Shown: one piece after another, positions 1 through 8,260 of the stretch
Numbering within the stretch: the stretch's first letter is position 1
Layout of the letters: each line of letters opens with the position of its first letter
NCBI GenBank assembly: GCA_902500775.1
Contig: CABVRZ010000035.1
Span: forward strand, 1-49,512
Direction of reading: 5' to 3'
Length of the DNA: 49,512 bases
From: an uncultured Nitrospira sp.
Lineage (GTDB): Bacteria > Nitrospirota > Nitrospiria > Nitrospirales > Nitrospiraceae
Notes under the pieces: generated by a model
What the model saw: only the letters and a program-made list of their open reading frames with translations
Database searches by the model: none
Told to the model about the DNA's origin: nothing
Position numbers and translations under genes: made by a program

Positions 1-2
1 CC

Positions 3-656
3 CACCGGCTGGAGCGCGATATGGCGTCCAACGATCCAGCATTCGAGAGTAAGGCAGCTGATACTATTGGCCTCTATCTGAACCCACCACAGCATGCAGC
101 GGTATTTTGCGTCGACGAGAACACGGCTCTCCAGGCACTGGACCGCAAAGATCCGGTGCTGCCCTTGTCGCCGGGACGAGCTGAACGGCATGGGTTCGAA
201 TATTACCGGCATGGCACGCTGTCCCTGTACGCCGCGTTGAATACCAGGACGGGCGAGGTGCTGGGCAAGACGGTGGCCCGGCATACCTCCGAACAATTCA
301 TCGCCTTTCTGACGGACCTCGTGGCCAATCAACCCGTAGGCAAAGAGATTCATGTGATTGCCGATCACCTCTCGGCACACAACACCCAACGGGTTACTGA
401 CTTTCTGCAGACTCACTCGCAGGTGCATCTACAGTTTACGCCGACGTACTCATCGTGGCTGAACCCGGTCGAGCTCTGGTTCGCCAAGATCGAGCGCGCT
501 GTCATCGCACGAGGCGTCTTTACATCGGTCAAAGACCTCGAGAAGAAACTGATGCGGTACATCCGGCACTATACTAAGGCTCCCAAGATCGTGAAGTGGA
601 AATACGGTGATCCATCTCGGCGTATCGGTACACAATTGCCTGTTACAGGCCACTAG
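3..656 (+). CDS. IS630-family transposase, 5' end cut by window edge
   Basis: DDE transposase of the IS630/Tc1-mariner group. The reading frame is open to the window edge: the codons at 3-20 (HRLERD) align with the same place in the complete copy at 48275-49348, so the ATG at 21 is internal and the gene begins outside the window. Visible catalytic blocks are FCVDENT (first Asp), VIADHLSAH (second Asp) and WLNPVELWFAKIE (Glu). The protein resembles the right-hand copy over its whole length but is clearly diverged, so the two are different elements of one subgroup. As in that copy, the stop codon TAG at 654-656 appears to use the TA target site at 654-655, so the element would end at 653. Whether the full gene is intact cannot be seen. 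Confidence 0.9.
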   Translation, partial: HRLERDMASNDPAFESKAADTIGLYLNPPQHAAVFCVDENTALQALDRKDPVLPLSPGRAERHGFEYYRHGTLSLYAALNTRTGEVLGKTVARHTSEQFIAFLTDLVANQPVGKEIHVIADHLSAHNTQRVTDFLQTHSQVHLQFTPTYSSWLNPVELWFAKIERAVIARGVFTSVKDLEKKLMRYIRHYTKAPKIVKWKYGDPSRRIGTQLPVTGH

Positions 657-668
657 CGTTCATCAACC

Positions 669-1169
669 ATGTGTGAAGAGGGGACAGCCAAAAAGGAACC
701 TCCTGACTGGATCTTCGACAATATCGCCGAGGCTTCCAAGAAAGCGCGCCGGATTTACACGATATATGTGAGTCTTCGCGCCTACTGTGGCATCACTGTC
801 GTCAGCACCACCGATCTGCAGTTAGTGCTCAATCTGCCAGCTCGCCTTCCCATAATTAACATCGAGGTTAGCCTTGAGGGTTTTTACCTTATAGCACCCA
901 TTCTTTGCATTCTGACATTCGTGTACCTTCAGTTGTATCTCCATCGAATTAAGGGTTTGATTACGCAGCTGAAGACCACGTATGATTTTCGTGAACACAG
1001 ACGCACTTATCCTTAGTTGCTCAACATTGCGCGAGAACCAGAGCCTGGCGCGGTTGGAGTCTGGCAAATGGGCATCGCGTATGTTTCTCTTTGGGCATCA
1101 CTTCCAATTGTTCTGGCTCTGTTTACTCTATGGGGCGCGAAGAAACATGACCCTGCCCTGCCGGATTAA
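669..1169 (+). pseudogene. Membrane protein (pentapeptide-repeat-protein N-terminal type) with in-frame amber stop
   Basis: Residues 1-115 are followed by TAG at 1014-1016, but the same frame then stays open to TAA at 1167-1169 and reads LLNIAREPEPG, a second hydrophobic stretch (IAYVSLWASLPIVLALFTLW) and KKHDPALPD. Both halves look like one conserved N-terminal region known from large membrane-anchored proteins that often carry pentapeptide repeats further on: an ARRIYTIYVSLRAYCGITVVSTT start, a LPIINIEVSLEGFY segment, then the REPEPG block. The amber codon sits where a Trp (TGG) would fit, inferred from the context. Family assignment is from memory of sequence style, not a search. The gene stops dead at 1169, two bases before an integrase fragment, so the C-terminal part is missing. 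Confidence 0.6.
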
Positions 1170-1171
1170 CC

Positions 1172-1438
1172 GACGTGTCCGCCCATGTCCTCCGGCATAC
1201 GTTTGCCTCTGCTGTGGCCATGGCAGGCGTCGGACTGCGGACCATCCAAGAATTAGGTGGATGGAAGACCTTGGATCTGGTACAACGCTAAAGCCATTCG
1301 ACGCCAGACCATAAGCGGGATGCCGTGGAGACCATCGCCAAAACACTTCACAACGCTTTTCACAACACTGGCACGGAACTGCCCTCAAGAAAGAGCCGAG
1401 AAAAGTCGTCCAACCTATTAAAATATAAAGCGAGATAG
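1172..1438 (+). pseudogene. Tyrosine recombinase (phage integrase type) C-terminal remnant
   Basis: The frame reads DVSAHVLRHTFAS, MAGVGLRTIQELGGWKTLDLVQR and, after a stop, SHSTPDHKRDAVETIAK. This is the C-terminal catalytic end of a phage-type tyrosine recombinase: the HxLRH box is present and the GGWKTL box precedes the nucleophilic Tyr. At that Tyr position (1289-1291) the codon is TAA, so the enzyme cannot be active. Nothing of the N-terminal DNA-binding domains is left; the remnant begins directly after the stop of the preceding broken gene. Its 3' end lies six bases before the 5' end of tRNA-Ser, which fits an old integration site, although integrases more often sit at the 3' side of the target tRNA. 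Confidence 0.75.
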
Positions 1439-1444
1439 ACGTGC

Positions 1445-1534
<90 letters not shown>

Positions 1535-1602
1535 TACCAACAACTAGGTCTACTTAAATTTCTGAACGGATCCAAGACGCGACGCCAGAAGAACAATAGT
1601 GC

Positions 1603-1619
1603 GAGGGTGGGATTTGAAC
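1603..1619 (-). repeat. Inverted partial copy of the tRNA-Ser T arm and 3' end
   Basis: This 17-base stretch equals the reverse complement of tRNA-Ser positions 1511-1527 except for one base (T where the tRNA copy has C). It lies 69 bases beyond the tRNA and opposite in orientation. No complete second tRNA can be folded around it. It may be a scar of an attachment site or a decayed tRNA; chance cannot be excluded. Confidence 0.5.
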
Positions 1620-1682
1620 AAGAGGGGCTGCGGGGGAAGAGTTCCCCCGCATGTAAAGGTGACGAGTCACCGATCCCTCTGT
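1618..1682. other. Three-stem (three-way-junction) fold between tRNA-Ser and the PEP-CTERM gene
   Basis: Three nested helices can be drawn by eye. An outer stem pairs 1618-1626 with 1675-1682 (AGAGGG with CCCTCT, extended past one bulge). Inside it are a 10-bp GC-rich hairpin at 1629-1651 with loop GAG and a 6-bp hairpin GGTGAC/GTCACC at 1658-1671. It lies 25 bases past the stop of the minus-strand PEP-CTERM gene and could be its terminator, although no T-run follows. It could equally be a structured RNA or a small palindromic repeat. Confidence 0.5.
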
Positions 1683-1707
1683 ACAATGCACCCTCCAACA
1701 GTCGTGA

Positions 1708-2574
1708 TCAAGAATTGGAATGTCGAACGTCTAAGGCCATTCTGCGTTTTATGACCAAGATTCCAACTAGTCCAGCACCAAAAAGAAGCACGGTAGCAGG
1801 TTCAGGCACTGGGTTCGTGATTGTACCAGCATTGGATCCAATGATTAGATTTCTAGTAACGCCAGAGGAATCAGGAGCCGCTGCCAGAATTGGGATCGAA
1901 CCGGTATTCGCAAAGTGGTTATGCCAGGGACCAGTGCTTAAGTCATTGTTTGTCAATCCAGGAAAGGCGGCGTTTCCAACGGTTGTTAGATTGAGGCCGC
2001 TATCTTCTCCACCTGTTCCGACATCTGTTACCGCAAGTGCGGGCACCAGCGATGAAACCCATTGATACCCGTTGGCCTGACTGAAGAGACCTCCACCAGC
2101 TCCCAAGTAGTTATTGATTGCCGTTGCATGCGGCACAAAAGCGCTTCCATCCACGCCGCCACTGAAAGAGTTCGAGCCAGAATCCATCATAAGAATACCT
2201 GAGTTAGCAAGCCCACCACCTGCTCCAAAGAAGGTCCCAAAGCTGGCCGTGGAAACAGTTTGCACCGTCCATCCTGCAGCTCCAAGACTTGAGAAATCAA
2301 AAGCTGAATTAGCTGCGGACGCCGAGTTACCCGTGCTACCAAGAATCGTAACCACCTTATTGCCATTTGTCACTGCTGGCGCTAGATTTTCAAGTGCCTT
2401 CTGCATGAACAGCCAACCTTCTTGATTGCCACTGCCTGAAGCAAACCCATGATCATCTGAGTCCGTTCCGGTAAAGATAAACGGCCCTGCATTGACTATG
2501 GTTACATTGGCAACCAAAAGCATGACCGAAAGGAGAGAGACTTTCACAAATGCAACAACCTTGACTCGATTCAT
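1708..2574 (-). CDS. PEP-CTERM sorting domain protein
   Basis: Secreted surface or matrix protein of unknown specific role. A signal peptide with hydrophobic core VSLLSVMLLVANVTIV ends near NA-GP. The body is rich in Gly, Ser, Asn and Thr. The C-terminus has the classical tripartite PEP-CTERM signal: VPEP, a hydrophobic helix (ATVLLFGAGLVGILVI) and the basic cluster KRR. In this known system the tag is recognised by an exosortase, cut, and the protein is exported with exopolysaccharide. I chose the ATG at 2574 because GGAGG lies five bases before it; the upstream ATGs at 2589 and 2586 have no such site, and the second overlaps the ribosome site. A sigma-54 promoter lies upstream. No exosortase gene is in the window. 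Confidence 0.88.
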   Translation of the reverse strand: MNRVKVVAFVKVSLLSVMLLVANVTIVNAGPFIFTGTDSDDHGFASGSGNQEGWLFMQKALENLAPAVTNGNKVVTILGSTGNSASAANSAFDFSSLGAAGWTVQTVSTASFGTFFGAGGGLANSGILMMDSGSNSFSGGVDGSAFVPHATAINNYLGAGGGLFSQANGYQWVSSLVPALAVTDVGTGGEDSGLNLTTVGNAAFPGLTNNDLSTGPWHNHFANTGSIPILAAAPDSSGVTRNLIIGSNAGTITNPVPEPATVLLFGAGLVGILVIKRRMALDVRHSNS

Positions 2575-3111
2575 CTGGGCCTCCATCACCTGTAAAATAT
2601 AAAGCGCTTACTCAATGACAACTGTGCATTGACATAACTCCGCCTGGCATCATTAACGCAAATCTTGCGCCACGCTGGAAAATGAGTTTAGAGAGAGTGT
2701 ACTTCCGACACACGCTCAACTTGGATGGCGCTCGCTATCCCCTCAATATTACTTCCATTAATGATTTCCCTACAGAGCAGGCAATGCATGGATAAAACGG
2801 AAGGAGAACATTAGTCAAATGGTATTCCAAAATAGAGCTGTAAATTTATTTTACACTCAAGTGAGTATCGTCAGCACCATCACGACCATAACTTATTGTT
2901 TCTAAATAACCTGCTCGTATTTAGCACGCATCATCTTAGTGTCAGGAACCTTTACACATTGCAGCACCTTTACACATGACTTAACAGATTCGATCTCAAT
3001 TTTTAGAGGAACTTTCGTTGCGTTAACGATTTCATGTGGAATCAATATTCCCGGCAAGGCTCATCTGTTACACAAGAAGTTTTGCCGCCATACCGTCTGT
3101 TGAGACAGACA
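2575..3111. other. Long AT-rich intergenic region with repeats upstream of the PEP-CTERM gene
   Basis: No gene is visible in these 537 bases. Apart from the sigma-54 promoter it holds an inverted repeat TGTAAA-N5-TTTACA (2839-2855), an adjoining ACTCA-N2-TGAGT (2855-2866), and a 12-base direct repeat ACCTTTACACAT at 2948-2959 and 2966-2977 (period 18). They lie about 170-320 bases upstream of the promoter and could be activator sites, which sigma-54 promoters need. This role is inference. Confidence 0.5.
2658..2672 (-). promoter_or_regulatory. Sigma-54 (RpoN) -24/-12 promoter of the PEP-CTERM gene
   Basis: On the minus strand the bases read TGGCGCAAGATTTGC. This matches the RpoN pattern TGGCACG-N4-TTGC with the invariant GG and GC doublets at the right spacing (GG at positions 2-3, GC at 14-15). 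Transcription would begin near 2646, leaving a leader of about 70 bases before the ATG at 2574. RpoN control together with PrsK/PrsR regulators is known for PEP-CTERM genes in floc-forming bacteria; here it is inferred. Confidence 0.75.
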
Positions 3112-4653
3112 TTAATCGATCACTCCATTAGTCGTCTTGTCTTTTAGTACCCTTCTCAACTCCACCATCGCCAAGGTATCTCGAGCGCAATAGCGTAACA
3201 ACGATTCTCCTATGGTGGCCCGTTCCACCCAGTCAGTTTCAACAAACACCATCCGGTAATACTCCGCCGCCGCGTGGCCACCTGCTTGTATTGCGAGATC
3301 CCCATAGCCAAGCGACGGTACGACCGCGGGCAACACAGATTTGATCGAGTACGATCCATTGAAGGAAGGATGGTAATAGTGGCTTTTGATCACGGGCAGC
3401 AGGTCCCACAGCCGCTTCACGATCGACTTGAGCGCCGATCGTAACTCAGGAAAGTCATCGGCGAGTTGACGGAGGATCGCATTCTCATAGGCGGAGTACA
3501 CCACAATACTGCCCTTCTCCCCGACCGATTCGATAAGCGCCTCGGCCCAACGCCGCCGCGGCTCGGATGCTTCATCATGGAGAAACTCCTGGTGCCGCAC
3601 CTCACCAGATTCTAGTTCAATATGATTGGACCATTGAACGGGAAGCGCCTGATACGGCCTGGTCGCAGGAAATCGCGGGCGTGCCAACATGACGGTTTCG
3701 ACATCCAGATGGTGGATGGGGTACTGTACGGTGCGAAGAACCGAACCCAACTCCGGCGAGATCCACTCCACATTGTCTTTCACTTTCCGCTGCGCATCCG
3801 ACAGGTGCGTGCGATCCGGAATGTCATCAATCGTCATCACCCCTTGCTTCACAAGCCGACTGACCGTGTCTTTCTTGCCCGGCAGATGGTAAATCCAACG
3901 CGGCGATTTTTCTCTCGTGCAATGCGCCCAGAAGGGACATTCATAGGGGCTGTGACAATGCTGATCCGGCTCGATCGCTGGCGGCTTCGGCTCCACGAGC
4001 AGAGCTTTCATGGCCGCCAGCCGTTCCACCACTCGCCCGCGTCTCTCCGTCACTGCTTGGGAAACATCATCGATCGAGAAAAGCGCCTGCAGATCAATCT
4101 CGCCACCGGCATAGACATAGCCTGTATTGATGCGCATCACGGCCGCCGCACTAAGCACCATCCCGGCACCCAGCAGGACGTAGGTTTGAATGGAGAGATC
4201 ATCGAGGTGAACGTCTTTCAGTCTGGTTGAAGACTTCACTTCGATCAACCGCCAGGACGCGGTTCCTATGTCTTCATTCGGAACGCGTTCCAAAATATCC
4301 ACACGTACCAGCACTCCATGATGCTCGAATGCAGCTTCAAAGATGGCGGGAATCGCCGGATCGTGTAGTAAAGCCGCAGTCTCCGCGACAGCCGCCTCTC
4401 GCTGACGGAAACCTGCCTTCACCAGGACCCCGCCCGGGAAGCGCTGTTGCGCCAGAACCCCGATCTCGGTGCCCATCTCCAAGATCGCCCGTATCGACGC
4501 ATCTGGCGGTGTAGCCAAAGCCGGCTGATGGATTTCCAGATACAGTCGTTTGTGACATTGCAGTCCGGAGAGAAACTTGGATTTGGAAAGTCGCGGCGGG
4601 GCCGCAGCAGGAACCATTCCGGTCTGAACATCCACGCTCGGTTTCCTCTCCAT
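3112..4653 (-). CDS. DUF2779 protein: Cas4-like Fe-S nuclease domain plus DEDD-type exonuclease-like domain
   Basis: Two-part predicted nuclease of 513 residues. The N-terminal half has PD-(D/E)XK features: Asp119 in VRVDILE and Glu138-Val-Lys140 in LIEVKSS. Cysteines are placed as in Cas4/AddB-type iron-sulfur nucleases: Cys33 in LQCHKRLY and a later CHSPYECPFWAHC cluster. The C-terminal half (DUF2779) contains HHLDVETVM and YCARDTLAMVEL, which fit the first and last acidic motifs of a DEDD exonuclease fold. The biological role of the family is not established; DNA repair or defence is a guess. It is divergently transcribed from the MATE gene with 58 bases between them. No CRISPR array or cas gene is present. 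The ATG at 4653 lacks a strong ribosome site. Confidence 0.8.
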   Translation of the reverse strand: MERKPSVDVQTGMVPAAAPPRLSKSKFLSGLQCHKRLYLEIHQPALATPPDASIRAILEMGTEIGVLAQQRFPGGVLVKAGFRQREAAVAETAALLHDPAIPAIFEAAFEHHGVLVRVDILERVPNEDIGTASWRLIEVKSSTRLKDVHLDDLSIQTYVLLGAGMVLSAAAVMRINTGYVYAGGEIDLQALFSIDDVSQAVTERRGRVVERLAAMKALLVEPKPPAIEPDQHCHSPYECPFWAHCTREKSPRWIYHLPGKKDTVSRLVKQGVMTIDDIPDRTHLSDAQRKVKDNVEWISPELGSVLRTVQYPIHHLDVETVMLARPRFPATRPYQALPVQWSNHIELESGEVRHQEFLHDEASEPRRRWAEALIESVGEKGSIVVYSAYENAILRQLADDFPELRSALKSIVKRLWDLLPVIKSHYYHPSFNGSYSIKSVLPAVVPSLGYGDLAIQAGGHAAAEYYRMVFVETDWVERATIGESLLRYCARDTLAMVELRRVLKDKTTNGVID

Positions 4654-4711
4654 GGTGCGATCGCTGATTTCTCACATGATGCCAGGAAGAACTCTGTTAG
4701 GATAGCGCCCC

Positions 4712-6037
4712 ATGGGCAACGGTGTCACCCAGATCAGACGGTCCGTGATGGTCCTCGCGCTTCCCGTCACCGTCACCACGCTCTTACAGCGGGCCGAAGG
4801 CATTGTCGCCGTCTTTTTGGTCGGCGGATTGGGTGCCACGTCCATTGCCGCCGTGGGGCTCGGTCAACTGTTGGCCTTTGTGGCCGCAACGCTGATGTCG
4901 GGCGTGTCCGTCGGGACGAACGTCGTTGTGGCCCAGCTCTGGGGCGCCAGGCGGCGGCACGATGCCGGAGAAGCCGCCCGACATTTCCTCTGGCTGGCAA
5001 TTGGCGCGTCACTCGTCTTGGCTGGAGTCGGCATGCTCGGCAATCGGTTTGTCATGGAGGCCCTAGGCGCAGAACCCACTGTCATTGAGCTGGCCCTTCC
5101 CTATTCCACGCTCATCTTCCTCGTCTTTCCCTGTACGGTCCTCATTCAAGTGTTGGCAGCCGTGCTGCAGGGATCGGGCGATACTAAAACACCCATGTAC
5201 GGGTTGATCGGCGTCAACCTGCTGCATGTGCTCCTGGCGTATCCGTTGATCTATGGACTGGGAGACATGCCGGCACTCGGCCTCCAGGGCGCCGCTATTG
5301 CAGCCGGTGTAGCCGAAGCGACCGGAGGCCTCTATCTCCTGCTCCGCTGCCGACCGCTCTTCAAAGAGTCCTCAACCTTACGTCTCGACCTGATCCGATC
5401 GATCTGGAACGTCGGGGCGTCGGTCTCCGGCGAACGGATCGTTCAACAGGCAGGCATCTTTGTCTATACCAAGCTGGTGCTACTCTACGGCACCGTGGCC
5501 TATGCCGCGCACCAGGTGGGCTTGTCCATCGAATCGCTTTCGTTCCTGCCCGGCTATGGGCTGGCCATCGCCGCCGCCACGATGGTGGGACAGAGCATCG
5601 GAGCGGGCAAGTACACGAGGGCCAAATTGGAAAATTGGGAGGCGAACCGCCTAGCCATTGCCATCATGACCTGCATGGGGTTCATTTTTTTCTTTTTTCC
5701 CTACGCCCTGCTCCGTGCCTTTACTCCCGATGAGGCCGTGATTGAGCTCGGAACCATGTTTCTCAAAATCGTGGCGCTTTTACAAATCCCGTTGGCGCTC
5801 ACTATGGTGCTCGCCGGATCCTTGCGCGGTGCCGGTGATACACGCTTCATTATGGGCGCCACCATGATCGGCATGTGGGGCGTGCGCGTACCGTTGGCCC
5901 TCATTGCCGCTCTGTGGATGCGGCAATCCGTCCTGTTGATCTGGGCAGCGATGATTGCGGATTGGACGGTGCGGATGGGACTCTTGCTCTGGCGATATCG
6001 ATCTGAACGGTGGAGACAGATTCAGGTCATTCGTTAA
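4712..6037 (+). CDS. MATE-family multidrug efflux transporter
   Basis: Inner-membrane antiporter of the MATE (NorM/DinF) family, 441 residues, which is the usual length. About twelve hydrophobic helices can be traced in two similar halves. Typical family segments are PVTVTTLLQRAEGIVAVFLV near the start, VLQGSGDTKTPM and its second-half counterpart SLRGAGDTRFIM. These pumps expel cationic or other drugs using a Na+ or H+ gradient; the substrate here is unknown. The C-terminal 28 residues (MIADWTVRMGLLLWRYRSERW and on) recur in a separate fragment at 11400-11483. It converges on the DUF1302 gene with a 34-base gap. Confidence 0.93.
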   Translation: MGNGVTQIRRSVMVLALPVTVTTLLQRAEGIVAVFLVGGLGATSIAAVGLGQLLAFVAATLMSGVSVGTNVVVAQLWGARRRHDAGEAARHFLWLAIGASLVLAGVGMLGNRFVMEALGAEPTVIELALPYSTLIFLVFPCTVLIQVLAAVLQGSGDTKTPMYGLIGVNLLHVLLAYPLIYGLGDMPALGLQGAAIAAGVAEATGGLYLLLRCRPLFKESSTLRLDLIRSIWNVGASVSGERIVQQAGIFVYTKLVLLYGTVAYAAHQVGLSIESLSFLPGYGLAIAAATMVGQSIGAGKYTRAKLENWEANRLAIAIMTCMGFIFFFFPYALLRAFTPDEAVIELGTMFLKIVALLQIPLALTMVLAGSLRGAGDTRFIMGATMIGMWGVRVPLALIAALWMRQSVLLIWAAMIADWTVRMGLLLWRYRSERWRQIQVIR

Positions 6038-6071
6038 GATGAAGATCATCATAGGATTGAACAACCACGGC

Positions 6072-7436
6072 TCAAATCCCCATCTCCATTCCGATCACGA
6101 GCCTATCGTTCCGATCAAATTGTCCAAACAAACCCTTGCGATCGCCATAAAACAGGTCAAATCCTGTCCAAATTTTTAAATTATCTCGCAACTCATAACT
6201 GACTTTGGGTCGGACAAGTCCATCTCCTTGGTTGACGCCTTGCAACCAGAGCACTTCAGTTTCTAACGTTTCATTCAAGAAATGTCGTCTCAGTAATACG
6301 GTAGTCGTGGTGTCTAATGGGTCTCGTACCATACCGTCGCCTGGATGGAGTAACCAACTTTGGAACAGCTGGACACTCAGCAACGTATCCTGGATGCCTG
6401 ACCAGTCCAGCCCTAGAACATAGGCTATTTCACCACTTTTGATCACACCGTCACCGTCCCGTCGATTCATGGTCAACACGAATTGATCGGTATTATAAAT
6501 TGCTTCCCCCCGCACGGTCAGATTGCCGAACGCATTACTAAAGGACCCTCCGATGAGATGGTTGCGTTCATACCGAGGGTTCACCGTCACCGTGGCGCCA
6601 CCTGGAGCTAAAAACACTGATTGAAAAAGCACAGGGAAATCCGCAAAGTGGTAAAGATAGTTGAGCGTAAGGTCCCAGCCATGCCAAAACGTTGAAAACC
6701 GCATGCCGATATCAGAATCCATCACGATATTGTTCGGACGTTCAAGAGGCCGAAGATTCACCGCAATACCAGGAGGCGCTTGGGGGACGATCAGCGGGGA
6801 GCTAAAGGCAAACGTGGCATCCGCTTGAGGCAGCCGATGATAGGTGCGATCCGGGATCCAGAGCAATTGCAGGTTTCCGCCTCCAATGGGCATTTCGGCA
6901 TTCACCGTCCACAGCGGTATACGAGAATCGTCAAAGTTATCGAGAATGAACTCTCTGAAGTTTTGTGGATTAACGACGTCGAGCAGTTTCAGCCCATCGG
7001 CCTTCCCCCAGACGACCTGCTGTTTGCCGAGCGTAAGATGCATCCCCCAGAGTCGGGTCCTCAGGTAGAACTCGCGCAGTTCTATGTCGGTACGGTCTCC
7101 GAGTTGGAGGCGTCGGGAATTCGGGGAAACCTCCCCTTGGCTCAGTCGACCAGGTTCTAGGTGGTCGAACCCCTCCGTATACAGCCGAGCGATCCCGGTG
7201 ATACGGGTCTCGTCACTCCATCGATATTCCCACTGCGGATCAAGCACCATCTCCATTTTATTGGCACGATCTCGTGCAATCCCATATGCCGCTTCCGATT
7301 CAAGCACCGCGCTGAACCGATGTTTGCTCAACTGACTCGATTTCGTATCGTCTTGCGTGCTCTCAGCAAGGGCGCTGGCGGCGATGAGCCACCCCGCCAG
7401 CGCCAGGATTCCACACGTCGTATATGAACGTGCCAT
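6072..7436 (-). CDS. DUF1302-type outer-membrane beta-barrel protein
   Basis: Signal peptide (residues 1-24, ending SALAES) followed by a beta-rich protein of 454 residues with many alternating polar/aromatic strands. GKQQVVWGKADGLKLLDVVNPQN resembles the DUF1302 family, in which this segment is a hallmark. The last residues (RLVIGMEMGI) look like an outer-membrane insertion strand. It is the last gene of a three-gene unit with a LolA-like carrier and an RND/MMPL pump, six bases after the preceding stop. In known systems such trios move lipids or hydrophobic molecules across the envelope, so this barrel is probably the outer-membrane part. The cargo is unknown. Confidence 0.78.
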   Translation of the reverse strand: MARSYTTCGILALAGWLIAASALAESTQDDTKSSQLSKHRFSAVLESEAAYGIARDRANKMEMVLDPQWEYRWSDETRITGIARLYTEGFDHLEPGRLSQGEVSPNSRRLQLGDRTDIELREFYLRTRLWGMHLTLGKQQVVWGKADGLKLLDVVNPQNFREFILDNFDDSRIPLWTVNAEMPIGGGNLQLLWIPDRTYHRLPQADATFAFSSPLIVPQAPPGIAVNLRPLERPNNIVMDSDIGMRFSTFWHGWDLTLNYLYHFADFPVLFQSVFLAPGGATVTVNPRYERNHLIGGSFSNAFGNLTVRGEAIYNTDQFVLTMNRRDGDGVIKSGEIAYVLGLDWSGIQDTLLSVQLFQSWLLHPGDGMVRDPLDTTTTVLLRRHFLNETLETEVLWLQGVNQGDGLVRPKVSYELRDNLKIWTGFDLFYGDRKGLFGQFDRNDRLVIGMEMGI

Positions 7437-7442
7437 GGGTCC

Positions 7443-8255
7443 TTAATATCCGCGTCGCAAGGCATCTTCGGTGAACATTTCATCCTTGACACTTTGCCCA
7501 TAGTTCACATCTTTGAAGGTAAACACCGTCTTGTGGCCGGTCTTGTGGTTTTCGACGGATAGTTGATGGGCGGTCCAGATGTTCTGGATCAATGTGATCT
7601 CCCTAACCTGGAGGGTCTTCAACGGATTACCTGCCACATCCCAGTACTTGGCTTGACGGACCATCCAGATCTCGGTATCAATCCAGGACTGCACCTTGCT
7701 GTAGCCTAATTCTTTGGCCGTTTTGTCATTCACAGGAATCTCTTCGACGAGAAAGCACCGATGACCATCGATGGTCTCCTCGCCGAGAGTTTTCCAAGAG
7801 TAATCCTCAATCCCAACCTTGGTTTCCTTGCGAATATCCTCATACGTAAAGTCCGTCCCGAGAAAGTAGTCCCCTCGATCAGACGCGGAAATACGGCGCA
7901 CTTTTCTGGCGGCAGGCAAGTACAACCATTGATCATCATCTCGATCGGCTTCCGGGTAATCGTAAGTCAAAAATGCGGTATCCTTAATATTCGAAGGACT
8001 CAAATAGAAGATGATCGTTCGTTTCTCTTTCCCAAAATACTTTCGGAGGCTCTTCGTTTCCCGCACTCGTTCGGTGCCGCTGCGATCCGTCATGGCCATC
8101 GTAATAAAACGCGAGACGACCTCTCCTTCGTCGCGAACATTGATGCGTCGAGCAATTTCTTCGCCGGCAGGTAAGGATTCCGCCGCAACATCGGCTGCGG
8201 ACAAAGGAATCAACAGAAAGAGCCCAATAAACAGGTTCTGCATGTGTGATCGCAT
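7443..8255 (-). CDS. Outer membrane lipoprotein-sorting (LolA-like) periplasmic protein
   Basis: 270 residues with a signal peptide (LFIGLFLLIPLSAADVAAES). The mature part matches the COG2834-type lipoprotein-sorting family: RSGTERVRETKSLRKYFGKE, FLTYDYPEADRDDDQWLYLP, RRISASDRGDYFLGTDFTYED and DTEIWMVRQAKYWD. Proteins of this family have a LolA-like hydrophobic cup and are usually encoded next to MMPL/RND pumps, for which they are thought to ferry lipid through the periplasm. The start at 8255 has GGAAGG about eight bases upstream. It begins five bases after the pump gene and is followed after six bases by the DUF1302 gene, so the three are co-transcribed. Confidence 0.85.
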   Translation of the reverse strand: MRSHMQNLFIGLFLLIPLSAADVAAESLPAGEEIARRINVRDEGEVVSRFITMAMTDRSGTERVRETKSLRKYFGKEKRTIIFYLSPSNIKDTAFLTYDYPEADRDDDQWLYLPAARKVRRISASDRGDYFLGTDFTYEDIRKETKVGIEDYSWKTLGEETIDGHRCFLVEEIPVNDKTAKELGYSKVQSWIDTEIWMVRQAKYWDVAGNPLKTLQVREITLIQNIWTAHQLSVENHKTGHKTVFTFKDVNYGQSVKDEMFTEDALRRGY

Positions 8256-8260
8256 AGGAA

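Noticed and set aside
982..1314. 110-codon plus-strand open frame
   Set aside because: It runs out of frame across the membrane-protein remnant and the integrase remnant, both of which read sensibly in other frames.
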